From the NCBI RefSeq assembly GCF_000006405.1, contig NW_003214825.1:254659-317668 (forward strand): DNA of 63,010 nucleotides. Direction: 5' to 3'. Of this stretch, positions 1 to 10,091 are shown piece after piece (the stretch's first letter is position 1; each line of letters begins with the position of its first letter). A model generated the notes under the pieces. It had not been told where the DNA came from and searched no databases. It was given only the letters and a program-made list of their open reading frames with translations. The stretch comes from Perkinsus marinus ATCC 50983. Lineage: Eukaryota > Perkinsozoa > Perkinsida > Perkinsidae. Made by a program: the position numbers and the translations under genes.

Positions 1-2163
1 GAGCGTAACGTAGAACGTTTTTAATACGAGCGTGAGGAGTATAGTAGAGCGAGCGTTCTGCTTTTTGAAACGCTTCGATATTCTGGACACGAGAGCCAGA
101 GGCCATGTGCACAGAGCTGGAAATAAGCCCCACAGGATGGTTTACGCTTGTGGAATTTTAATTAACTTGCCTCTCATGCGTTATGTCAACGCGTTATGAA
201 TGACGGTATGTTTAACGCCAACGCGTTTTTCGCGTTTTGAGCTCTGAAATCGTCTATTTCGCGTTGCGTTATGCGTTATGCGTTCAACACTAGCGTTTTA
301 CACAACACGGGTGAAACTCCAATGATGGACTTGCACCCGTAATATGAAAAACACATCACCTCGTGAATAATGCGTAAAACACATCATGTATTTTACGCGA
401 TATCGAGTGGTCATCTGTAATTCCCGAAGTGTCTTTACTTCACTTCATATCGCGTTTTCACGTAATACGAGTGAACTGCCGATAAATGAATCTTACTAAT
501 AGCAGACTCCAATATCGATCTCGTCAGAGCAGGCAGAGCCTCTGCAGGGTCAACATTCGGCAAAGGTCCGGTATGGCGGCGACAGAAGCCTTGGGGTCTC
601 CACGCATACGCATCACCACAGTCACAACAACCGTAGTCCGATCTGAATAAATGAAATACAAACGTTGTATATAAAGTGACAGGCGATACGATACTTCTTC
701 GTATAGACCTGTACACTATAGGAAAATGTACACGTAATCAACTACATGTCTTACTCAATTTTACAAAATTTTCATCTGTTACTAATCTAGTGGTAATATA
801 AAACTTGATAATAATAAGGCACCAATGATTTAATGAGGAAATTCTCGTTGATCTGCGACCACTTCTACCAGCAGCACTTCTAATTCGTATATAAACTCCA
901 CCATGATTAGCTCTAGAAACTCCTGAGCTCAGCAGCTGTGGAAAGCAATTACATATATTCCTACTCCAACACTGTATAGGAAACTCCTGAGCTCAGCAGC
1001 TGTGAAAAGCGAACACATATTTCTCCAACACTGTATAGGAAACTCCTGAGCTCAGCAGCTGAGGAAAGCGATTACATATATTCCTACTCCAACACTGTAT
1101 AGGAAACTCCTGAGCTCAGTAGCTGTGGAAAGCGATTACATATATTCCTACTCCAACACTGTATAGGAAACTCCTGAGCTCAGTAGCTGTGGAAAGCGAA
1201 CATATATTCCTACTCCAACACTGTATAGGAAACTCCTGTGCTCAGTAGCTCTGGAAAGCGAACATATATTTCTCCAACACCGGCATCGACAATATTCTAC
1301 CCTTGTATGAAGCCATTCCACTAGAAACGGCGAATCAATTTAAAACCGGTACCTCCCAATACAGCGACTTCACTCACCTCGATATAAAGAAGTCATGACC
1401 TTCATGATCGCCTTGGTCAAAGCAAGCAACACATATACACGATGCTGAGCCTGGTGACACGACAGTAATGATACTTAGTCGACAATTTAATCCGTGACAA
1501 ATTCAAACAATATAACAATGCTAGGAGAGCCTGTTTACGAATTTTCAGCTCTGCGTAGAAAATTATGATGGTGACACGTAACGACTCTCCAGATTGCGCG
1601 CACTGTACAAAATGGGATACGCTCTCACTCAGTCCGCAAGTCTTGCAGCCATACGCAATCGTCTCGCGTCCATCTGCGACATACCTAAGAGTAGATGACA
1701 ACCGTGGGAATCGAACCGGGGTGTATTCGTCTGGAATTAACACATGGAAAGTCACGATGAATTTGATAGCTCAAGTAGAGCGGGCTCGACGATTTCTATT
1801 CCAAGCGGCCCATGTACGTACCAGACTGAATCACACCGGCATTTGGCGCCTTTACTGCTCGGTAGGGTTCGACACCTGGCAAGCAACCGAAAGGTCGCAG
1901 GTTCGAATCCCAAGGAATCCGTTTATCATACCATTCTTCTGCCGCTTCTACTATGGAGGAACTATCCTGTTTCGAACAGCTACTGGCCTCTTCCTCGCCG
2001 ACAGGAGCCAGACCTGAGATGATTTACTATTGGTGTGGTATGGAGAGCAAATATATCTACTGTAGAGAACTGTGTCCAGGAAGTGCTGCAGCCTTTGAAG
2101 TTGCAGATCTCGGGAAGCATCATCCGAGCTCTTCTCGAGGATCGCTGCTGGGGTGTTAAGCAT
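1..2163 (-). CDS. UBR-box E3 ubiquitin ligase (N-recognin-like), partial
   Basis: The clearest exon is 497-642. It follows an acceptor (TTTATTCAG) and reads GCCDCGDAYAWRPQGFCRRH, the second half of a UBR box, the zinc fold that binds N-degrons in UBR E3 ligases. Upstream exons that join in phase are 2061-2163 (ATG at 2163), 1932-2013 and about 1590-1684; the last encodes YGCKTCG, fitting the first UBR zinc knuckle. Downstream, 1-116 follows an acceptor and runs off the window. Introns hold tRNA-like sequences and an intron-associated repeat with a tandem array. The loop between the two zinc halves looks shorter than in animal UBR boxes, so an exon may be missing from my model. The UBR-box exon is well supported; the N-terminal exons are inferred from splice phase. 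Confidence 0.55.
724..1285 (-). repeat. Intron-associated repeat with expanded 5' module
   Basis: Read on the minus strand this is the dispersed element also seen at 4.4, 6.1, 8.5-9.2 and 41-43 kb. About six tandem copies (roughly 59-64 bp each, 916-1285) carry CTCAGCTGCTGAGCTCAGG-like palindromes. They are followed by the single-copy body (GAGTTTATATACGAA, then ACATGTAGTTGA). It lies inside a UBR-gene intron, in sense orientation. Confidence 0.8.
1700..1730 (-). repeat. tRNA-like T-arm in UBR-gene intron
   Basis: The minus strand reads CCCGGTTCGATTCCCACGG, a T-arm/B-box match, about 15 nt before the acceptor CTCTTAG that I use for the next exon. Confidence 0.6.
1855..1915 (+). repeat. tRNA-like sequence, antisense to the host gene
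   Basis: GCAGGTTCGAATCCCAAGG at about 1888-1906 matches the Pol III B-box (GGTTCGANTCC). It lies in a probable intron of the minus-strand UBR-like gene, so it is antisense to it. Confidence 0.55.
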
Positions 2164-2199
2164 GGCTTTGTACCTGTCATAATGCAGGTCCTTATGGCG

Positions 2200-2928
2200 C
2201 TCGAAATATATGTCAATTGCTGGATTTTGAGAAGTCGATTATTAACGGTGATTTTGATTTTTTCCTGATTGATCGAGTTAAAAGAGGCTAACGAAAAAGT
2301 AATCCGGAAATTCCCATGCCAAGGGGAACAGCCCGGGCGGATTGGAAATTATTTCGCGATTCGAGGTGGTAACTACATCGAGATGAGACGTTCCTCGGTT
2401 CTGGCCTTCTCTCCGACGTCCTCATGTAGTGCCTACAAGCATAAGTGATAGGAGATATACTCTTGATATTATCGGGAGTGATGTACACTCCTTCAAGCAG
2501 GATTTCCTCCTAGGATTCTGTCGCACGTTGATATCACACTAAGAACGAAATGGATAGTCCCAAAGGATAGTATTCTCAATACGAAGCGCAACCATACCAT
2601 CTTTCACATCACTAGCACTTTCCAGGAAGATTCCCCCCGCAAATTTCATAATTCGAAATGAAATCAGTCAAGTGGATGGTAACTAAGAATTAATTATTCG
2701 AACTACCCTGATCATAGAGCCCTGCATTTGTATGAGTGTACAGACGTCCTCATCTCCACTGCACTCCTCAGGGTCCGTAGCGATGCCAGAAGGATCCCCT
2801 ACAGGTCGGGAATGGACCGCCATTATACGTAATAACAACTACAATACAAACTAGCTGATACCTATGGACTACCGCTCACGCTTGTAGTGTCTGAGAGAAT
2901 CTTTCGGAAGCATATCTTGAAGCTGTGG
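2200..2928. other. Intergenic stretch, no gene seen
   Basis: This is the 5' flank of the UBR-like gene. Short ORFs occur in several frames, but I recognise no domain and no exon set joined by consistent splice phase. Confidence 0.4.
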
Positions 2929-3565
2929 CATATGTGCCCCGCCTGACAGAATTGATCGTACGACAGGGTACATTCATATGGCATAGCCGCCCCGGTTGGA
3001 GAGATTTGTTACACAACGGCATATCATTGGGAGACTTAGTTGCCCTGTCTGGGAAACTGAGGCAAAGCTTGGGGTGGCATAGCTGCCCCAACCATCGGAA
3101 CTGATCGTACTCAGGCATATCTTGGGTTGGCATAGCCGCCCCATCCATCGGACCTGATCTTACTCAGGCATATCTTGGGTTGGCATAGCCGCCCCAACCA
3201 TCGGAACTGATCGTACTCAGGCATATCTTGGGTTGGCATAGCCGCCCCATCCATCGGAACTGATCTTACTCAGGCATATCTTGGGTTGGCATAGTCGCCC
3301 CATCCATCGGAACTGATCTTACTCAGGCATATCTTGGGTTGGCATAGCCGCCCCATCCATCGGAACTGATCTTACTCAGGCATATCTTGGGTTGGCATAG
3401 CCGCCCTATCCATCGGAACTGATCTTACTCAGGCATATCTTGGGTTGGCATAGCCGCCCCATCCATCGGAACTGTTCTTACTCAGGCATATCTTGGGTTG
3501 GCATCCCGCCCCATCCATCGGAACGGATCTTACTCAGGCATACCTTGAGTTGGCATAGCCGCCCC
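2929..3565 (+). repeat. 53-bp satellite array A (TGGCATAGCYGCCCC core)
   Basis: About eleven units with a 53-bp period (cores at about 3129, 3182 and 3235). The unit core is CATATCTTGGGTTGGCATAG followed by CCGCCCC; the spacer is more variable. The first units are diverged. ORFs through the array exist only because the period is not a multiple of three. The same core recurs at 38.1, 45.2, 49.4 and 55.3 kb. Confidence 0.95.
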
Positions 3566-3582
3566 GTCCCATCCAAAAGAAT

Positions 3583-4016
3583 TGATCTCACTAGGAACAA
3601 AAACGACGTTAGAAAGGGTAGAAAAGGTATAAATATTTTAACCTCTGGACAATACACAAGTCAGTGTTGACAGTAATGCGAGTAATTACAACGCTTATTG
3701 CCGTACATTGTGGGTACAAAGCCATCACCCTTAAGGACTCTTAAAGGCAGTTACTGGACTGGGAAAGGTTAATGATATTACATATCTTGGGTTGGCATAG
3801 CGGCCCCATCCATGGGGAATTGATCTTACTAAGAACAAATGGCGTTAGAAAGGGTAGAAAAGGTATAAATATTTTACCCTCTGGATAATACACAAGTCAG
3901 TGTTGACAGTAATGCGAGTAATCACAACGCTTATTGCCGTGCATTATGGGTACAAGGCCATCACCCTTAAGGACTCTTAAAGGCTGTTACTGGACGGGGA
4001 AAGGTTAATGGCAGAC
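3583..4016 (+). repeat. Direct duplication, about 235-bp offset
   Basis: The block at 3583-3778 (GATCTCACTAGGAACAAA through GGGAAAGGTTAATG) is repeated at 3823-4012 with few differences. One diverged 53-bp satellite unit (core near 3796) sits between the copies, so the duplicated unit is satellite plus flank. Confidence 0.9.
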
Positions 4017-6240
4017 ACGAGTGATGAAGGCGAGTTGCATCACATTATTGGGTATGTTTCACATGGATACTTAAATTAAGTCGCCGCAACGTTACGAGCA
4101 ACTCTAGAAGTTGCTCGATGAAAGGCGCAATTCGCTCCTATGAAACATAAATTTGCTCCACTGCTTGTGCGCAGTCGTACAATACATCGCTCCGCCTAAT
4201 TTCAGCATTTTGTTTCGACTTTTCAGTCAGTTCATTGCGACTTTTGCGTACTGATGACCGTAGTACTTAACGAGTTGGTTCATCTTCTTGTAGTCTTCAC
4301 CATCGACTTCGTCGTGAAGTACTTGAACCGCTACGATGATCTTTCGAGTAAAAGCTTTCTTGGGTATGGCAGTGTTGGAGGAATATATGTTTTTCCTCTC
4401 CTCAGCTGAGCTCAGGAGCTTCCGCACTGATTATAGAGGCTCACACTGTGTGAGTCACACATGCCTTGGCGAAGAAGTGTACAGAAATCAATCGGAGTTT
4501 TCTCAGAATCCGCTTATTATGATAAACACATGTCATAGCGAGTTTACTCTGTATAAAAGATGTTGGATTCCCATGAATTCACCTGTATATATTCCCACAA
4601 AGCTTCTTGGAAGGGATCGAGTTTAGTATACCCCCAGACAATGCTAAAAAATGTTGGAACATATGTCTGCTCGTATGACGAGTCACATCTACTAGCTCAT
4701 ATCGTCGAGTCGATTCTGACTACACTCTAGTTGTCCCAGTTGAGATATGCTGTACTGTGCGTGCCAATTTGATATGCAAATGTGCCATATTTTTCCTAGT
4801 TGATGAGAATCAATCTGGAACTATATCCCATACACATATGAACATGTGTTGTGATGAGAGTACCCGTTTGGGACTGTGATAGCGACAACTTGTTCACTAT
4901 AATTTGTCCTCCAAAATAACACACATTGGCATATCAAATTCACACGTACTGTATGCGTCAAGTTGATGGATATGTTGCTGATCGGACACTCAATATTGGT
5001 ATCTTACTTCCTCTCCTTTCATCAGTAGCTGACATAGCTACATACAGTTGGCTCTACCATCTGAGTAGTATATACCCTCGTCAGCACCCATCTAGTACGT
5101 CGTCTCTCCCCCTGCAACAGATAGCGCGCCAATGCATATGCGTTCATATTATATTCATCGATCGTCACGAGTTAGCTATTGTCGCAAGTTCGCCCTTTTC
5201 CCATATACCAGTTCATACAGATCTGTCAGTTGCAAACTGGCCTCGTATCGTTAGGTCCTCAAGGATAGCATTCAGCTAGAGGTTCTTTAGATGGAAGTTC
5301 GCAGCCTCCTTACAGATTGCCCTGTCGTGTTCTGTCGCGTGTTTGACAAGACTGAGTGCGTTCACTTTCAACGCAACACATAAACTGTGATGATCCCTGA
5401 CTTAATGTACTCCTTGTGATGAGAAGGGTAGTTACTTCACAATATCAAACTTGTTACAAGTACTCCTTATGATAGTAATGATGCTCACCCATTACAATGA
5501 CAATGTCGAGCGACACCTAATACGAAGAAGATTCAATACACTTTACATAGCGAACGCTCACATAGGCCACATGTGTCACACTTCCTATGGTGACACGGAC
5601 AAGATCGACCGCTTGCTGCTGTCCATAAGATATTCCCTCGTCTGTCTCGTACCGCCTGAAAGCAGCTCAGTAATACCACACCATTTCTACATCTAATCAA
5701 CAAATCACAAAATGGATTATTATAGTCCATAAGCTCAATTTTTCCGGGTATCATAATTTTGAAACAATCATGGAACACTTCGCTCCGCTGTAATTCGTGA
5801 ACGTGTCCCTTCTCACGTGTTGGGTCCAATGCCTACTAACTCCACTGACTAGCACACAATTCGAAGAAAACTCTCTCGCAGAGATTGAGCCACTCAGAAT
5901 CAAAAGTGACCAAGACCGTACGTGAAAGGAAATGAACGCTGCGTGGTAATCCAAAACAAAGACCACTTTCTTGACGCTATAACAGGAGCAGTCGAGTTAC
6001 CCCAATCCTCCACTTACCGTCCTATAGTCACCGTACTTGTGACCAGAGGCTGACGTAGAACTCATAGCCTTCGCTGCTGACGAAGTCTGACGCAAAAATA
6101 AATACCTCCCTCAGCTGCTGAGCTTAGGAGATTCCAAAGCTAATTATAGGAGTTTATATACGAAATCGGGTAGAAGTGTGGTTAGAAAGCATAGAGAATC
6201 TCCTCAGAATTTTGATACGGTCACCACCAATGATCATGTG
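4017..6240. other. Gene-poor stretch with repeats and one possible small exon
   Basis: On the minus strand, about 4227-4335 encodes VLHDEVDGEDYKKMNQLVKY..., which looks protein-like and ends in a stop, and could be the last exon of an unseen gene. The plus strand at 4372-4600 carries the intron-associated repeat. Between 4650 and 5970 there are open frames on both strands but no domain I recognise. Confidence 0.3.
4372..4600 (+). repeat. Intron-associated dispersed repeat
   Basis: It starts CAGTGTTGGAGGAATATATG, continues with CCTCAGCTGAGCTCAGGAGC and ends in the diverged body (GTGTACAGAAATCAATCGGA). Same family as at 8455 and 41635. Confidence 0.75.
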
Positions 6241-6252
6241 CATATTTTGCCA
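6105..6252 (+). repeat. Intron-associated dispersed repeat
   Basis: CTCAGCTGCTGAGCTTAGGA, TATAGGAGTTTATATACGAA and ATCATGTGCATATTTTGCC appear in family order. It lies just 3' of the last exon I can assign to the minus-strand basic protein, so here it is antisense to its neighbour. Confidence 0.75.
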
Positions 6253-6268
6253 AAAAACCGAGCCCTAC

Positions 6269-9200
6269 TGATGCACTCGACGAAGAGTCGTCTTTAAGTA
6301 GGGTTGCCGCTGTGGTCTTCCTAAAATCCTTAGACATGCTCCTAGTCCGTCGCCGTGTCACCATCGGGGGAATCTCCTCAACCTTCGCCACGGGCTTCTT
6401 ACAAGCCAACATACACAATAAAGGGGGACAAATGCACAACTCACCTGGTCTCCTTGTGGTCGTACCACACTTCTTCTACTTCGTCTTGCAACAGCACCCA
6501 CCGGCGCCTCCTCCTTCTTAGCAGCCACTTTCGCCACCGCCGCGGCAGCTGCCAGGGCGACCACGTTAGGAGGTGACGCTGCTATACCATGCTCTTTAAT
6601 AGGAGTTCCTTCTGGTGTGGTATTAGATTCGATCTAACACACTAAGAAGTAGCCACACTCAGCTGAGGACTACTGCATACAGGTAGATTATCTGGCGTCA
6701 CTGCCTTCGAGGGCTTGCGTGTCTTGGACGTTTGCGGATAAGGCGTCGGGTCTTCACATTGGCAGTGGCGTGAGATGCCTGAGGATCGCGAGTGAGGCCA
6801 CGGCTGAAGTGGCAAAGTAGTGGTATAGATGATGTACTCCTACACTGCTGACACTTCATACACCGTCTCTGGTGGCAACCACACTTCACTTCGCCGAAAC
6901 CCGTATAGTTAATGCCTGGAGATTGAACGCGGGGTGCCGGGATTGAACCGCCGGTCTCCGTGTACACTCACTCAACTGCAGTACTCGCCAAAGCACGAGC
7001 AACATCAACAACGACAACAACAGCCACTAGTGTCACCACTGGAGTTTCACAACCCGTTTAACGTGAAGTGGCGTAAAACTCGGTGTAAAACGCGATATTC
7101 GCGGTGATATGCAGCAGTGTTTTTCATATCACTATGTTGGTGAAACTTCACTTAATATATCAATAACGATTCTATCCATCATATTTTGATACTAATTTAG
7201 TCCATGTATGGAAATTATTGGAGTTTCACGACCCGTGAAGTGGTATAATACTAAATGTGAATTATAAGGTGTGTATGCTGATTCCGCCAACACCGATAAT
7301 ATAATTGTTTTCAAGTCAATTGGGAAATATGTTTTTCATATCACTAGGGTGAAACTCCCGAGTCCCAAACACGGAATAAATTACCCATTTTTGAGGTATG
7401 GGCTATAAAACGTTCTAAAAGAGTTCCGCTACTATACCTCTCTCGAGAAGTAATTCCGCCCAAAAGTTTTCCGTAGCTCACCAGAAGGAGTCTCCGTCCG
7501 GATCACTTTAGTCGGTCCAGGAGTGTCACTAAATCCGTCATCAGCCGAGCGCTTCCTTGATGCAACTACAGGTGGAGTTGACCACCACCACCAACGACAA
7601 TAGTAAGCATACTGCTACCTTCAAACGCAGGCCCGCCAACACAAGTGCAATGGGAAGCTAAGCAGTTGCCACACTCTGGACCTGACCAAGTGATAATCAA
7701 ATTATACGATTCAAATATACACTTTTCGAAATCAATTCTGGTTTTATAAGTGTTTTCAATTATTGGAGTTTCACCACCCTAGTGATATGAAAAATATTTC
7801 ACGACTACTACTGCATATCACCGCGTTGAATATCGCCTAGTTTTTCACCGAGTTTTACGACGCCACCTCACGTAAAACGGGTGATCATAAAACTCCATTA
7901 TTCTGCGTTAGTGTTGAGTAAACGCTGATATATGCGTTTTCTGCGATCAATCCACACAGAACTATCGAAAACGGGAACAGCACTGAGACGCTTCTTGAGA
8001 GCAAATAAAGGAGTTTTGCTCGCCCATGCCGCGACCAAGATCATCATCATCATCATCACCAGCAGGAATAGAAAGCTCTCTTACATCGTATGGTGTTGCA
8101 TCCACACACAATCGCCTCCTTCTTCCTAGGCAGCTTGGTCCGGACCTGCTACGAGATGATTCAAAAAGATGGTATGGGGAGTTTAATAATCTCACATCGC
8201 TTCCCATACCACTCCGCCGACAAATGCAATGCTTCGCCAGACACTTGTGACAATTCTTGCATCGCTTCGCTCGGTTGCGACGATCAACTAAATATATATA
8301 AATCACCACGAAATTAGAGAGCTTTTTGGCTTACCACAATCGCTACACTTCGCTGCAGGCCACTGAACACCCATACCGAAGGGGTATTGATGCACCTTTG
8401 TGCCTGACAGAAGATTCGACAGAGGAGTGGTATGGCAGACAGAAGACTCCACTGTTGGAGTAGGAATATATGTAATCGCTTTCCTCAGCTGCTGAGCTCA
8501 GGAGTTTCCTATACAGTGTTGGAGTAGGAATATATGTAATCGCTTTCCTCAGCTGCTGAGCTCAAGAGTTTCCTATACAGTGTTGGAGTAGGAATATATG
8601 TAATCGCTTTCCTCAGCTACTGAGCTCAAGAGTTTCCTATACAGTGTTGGAGTAGGAATATATGTAATCGCTTTCCTCAGCTGCTGAGCTCAGGAGTTTC
8701 CTATACAGTGTTGGAGTAGGAATATATGTAATCGCTTTCCTCAGCTGCCGAGCTCAGGAGTTTCCTATACAGTGTTGGAGTAGGAATATATGTAATCGCT
8801 TTCCTCAGCTACTGAGCTCAAGAGTTTCCTATACAGTGTTGGAGTAGGAATATATGTAATCGCTTTCCTCAGCTGCTGAGCTCAGGAGTTTCCTATACAG
8901 TGTTGGAGTAGGAATATATGTAATCGCTTTCCTCAGCTGCCGAGCTCAGGAGTTTCCTATACAGTGTTGGAGTAGGAATATATGTAATCGCTTTCCTCAG
9001 CTGCTGAGCTCAGGAATTTCCTACACAGTGTTGGAGTAGGAATATATGTCACCGCTTTCCTCAGCTGCCCAGCACAGGAGTTTACTTACGACTTCACGTA
9101 TAAATATACAAAAACCAATGAGAATTTGCCCACAATTTTAATATTGTCATCACCAACACATGTAGTTGCCAACCATTTACATATTTTCCCCCGACACTTA

Positions 9201-9333
9201 CTCGCCGGGAAATGTGGTAAGCCACTTGCCGTATTAGAAGAGTCACCGATCTTCAGCCTAGGACAAGTCGTGGGTAAAGTCTCCACCCTATGAGCCTGTC
9301 CGTGACGATATGTTATGGTCACCAAACCAGTCG
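6269..9333 (-). CDS. Basic, Cys-rich protein of unknown function (multi-exon)
   Basis: Exons supported by splice sites and open frames on the minus strand: 9198-9333, 8335-8403, 8196-8287, 8085-8148, 7438-7565, about 6672-6779, 6445-6633 and 6269-6397. Joining 8335-8403 to 8196-8287 gives KCSDCVDRRNRAKRCKNC then HKCLAKHCICRR, a dense Cys/His cluster (CxxC, about ten residues, CxxCxxC, HCxC) that probably binds zinc. Exon 7438-7565 reads RKRSADDGFSDTPG...; 6445-6633 is Ala/Lys/Arg-rich; 6269-6397 contains TRRRTRSMSK. The charge and low complexity suggest a nuclear protein; that is inference. Neither end is fixed, one junction (near 8000) is unresolved, and the models could be two genes. Confidence 0.45.
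6900..6975 (-). repeat. tRNA-like sequence in intron
   Basis: The minus strand reads GGCGGTTCAATCCCGGC at about 6938-6954, a T-arm/B-box match, preceded by CTTTGGCGAGTACTGC-like D-arm sequence. It lies in an intron of the basic Cys-rich gene, in sense orientation. Confidence 0.55.
7040..7352. repeat. Compound MITE, near-identical to 15178-15474
   Basis: Two MITE copies (7040-7151 and 7214-7352) flank about 60 bp of unrelated sequence (ATATCAATAACGATTCTATC...). Most of the block (from about 7080) recurs at 15178-15474 with only scattered differences, so it moved or was copied as one unit. Confidence 0.85.
7763..7898 (+). mobile_element. MITE (TTGGAGTTTCAC terminal inverted repeats)
   Basis: It begins TTGGAGTTTCACCACCCTAG and ends in the inverted form (AAACTCCA). 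The interior carries CATATTTCACGACTACTACT and TTTTACGACGCCACCTCACG. At about 136 bp with no ORF, it is a non-autonomous DNA-transposon-like element. Confidence 0.85.
8455..9200 (+). repeat. Intron-associated repeat with ten-unit 64-bp tandem array
   Basis: Ten nearly identical 64-bp units start at 8455, 8519, 8583, 8647, 8711, 8775, 8839, 8903, 8967 and 9031. Each contains TTGGAGTAGGAATATATG and a CTCAGCTGCTGAGCTCAGG palindrome. The array runs into the single-copy body (ACACATGTAGTTGCCAACCA, then TTTTCCCCCGACACTT). It lies between exons of the minus-strand Cys-rich gene. Confidence 0.95.
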
Positions 9334-9358
9334 CTGAAAAGAAATAAAATTTCATCAA

Positions 9359-9482
9359 TGGAGTTTCACCCGTGATATGAAAAGCACGAGTGAAAAACAT
9401 ATTTCACGACTATTGCAAGGCGCAAATATCGCGTTTTTCACGGAGTTTTACGCCACTTCACGTAAAACGGGTGAAACTCCAA
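9359..9482 (+). mobile_element. MITE copy
   Basis: TGGAGTTTCACCCGTGATAT at one end and GGGTGAAACTCCA at the other, with the family interior (CATATTTCACGACTATTGC). About 124 bp. Confidence 0.85.
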
Positions 9483-9499
9483 TACTACAGAGTAAATGT

Positions 9500-9650
9500 T
9501 GAGATGTCGAAGCGATGAGAGTATATATATTTATTTTTGCTTTCCTCAACTACTGAGCTCGTAAAACCACGGAAAATTTCCCGAAAATTTTTTCATTTTC
9601 GACAACACATGTAGTTGACCATGTACATATACTCAAACGCTGTATTCCAC
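9500..9650 (+). repeat. Intron-associated dispersed repeat
   Basis: CTTTCCTCAACTACTGAGCT, then AATTTCCCGAAAATTTTTTC and ACACATGTAGTTGACCATGT in family order. Confidence 0.75.
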
Positions 9651-9679
9651 TTCGAGAAAAGCACTAAGCCCGAGACCAA

Positions 9680-9845
9680 AGCACCCAGTAAGTAGCTTTA
9701 AGAAATAACGTCTCCCCAGGGTTTGATAACAACGGGGAAAATGATATTACTAATGTGACGACATTTACATGGAAAACCGATTGAAGAATTTGGAAAATGA
9801 ATTAGTACCCTCGTCAAGAACAGTATAAATTCCCTAACGGTAATG
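9680..9845 (-). repeat. Third dispersed repeat family (minus orientation)
   Basis: The reverse complement reads AATTCTTCAATCGGTTTTCC, ATGTAAATGTCGTCACATTA and ATCAAACCCTGGGGAGACGT, matching plus-strand copies in the trehalose-gene introns at 17671-17830 and 18298-18400. Confidence 0.7.
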
Positions 9846-9854
9846 TGCCCTCCT

Positions 9855-9905
9855 CTCCACCGAACGACTCCGGTTCAATTCCTGGCCGATACATTTTCAC
9901 CAGTG
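9855..9905 (+). repeat. tRNA-like T-arm fragment with following T-run
   Basis: TCCGGTTCAATTCCTGGC at about 9870-9888, followed by CCGATACATTTTCACCAG. This is the same T-arm, CATTTT and AG arrangement seen at trehalose-gene intron ends. I cannot assign a host intron here. Confidence 0.5.
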
Positions 9906-9914
9906 TTCGAAAGT

Positions 9915-10070
9915 ATTTACGTGGTCAACTACATGTGTCAGTAACTAAATAGAAATTTTGGGAAATTCAACTTCGTTTCTGCAAACTCCTACTTCACTTT
10001 TTATATAAACTTTTGATAACAAAAAAATCATAACGCAGCTAAGGAAAGCGATCGTATATTCCTCCACCTA
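9915..10070 (-). repeat. Intron-associated dispersed repeat
   Basis: In reverse complement: GTTATGATTTTTTTGTTATC, AGGAGTTTGCAGAAACGAAG, TGACACATGTAGTTGACCAC. It lies just 3' of the acetyltransferase stop codon. Confidence 0.65.
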
Positions 10071-10091
10071 TCTCACCAGCTTGATTATTCG

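Noticed and set aside
2876-3670. ORFs rich in GWHSRP / WLGQLCHP-like repeats
   Set aside because: Translation of satellite array A; same reason.
6355-6576. Plus-strand ORFs over 6312-6576
   Set aside because: Shadow frames of the minus-strand exons, which have matching splice sites.
8041-8065. CAT/ATG trinucleotide run as a microsatellite or His-rich protein
   Set aside because: Short (about six units) and inside a probable intron.
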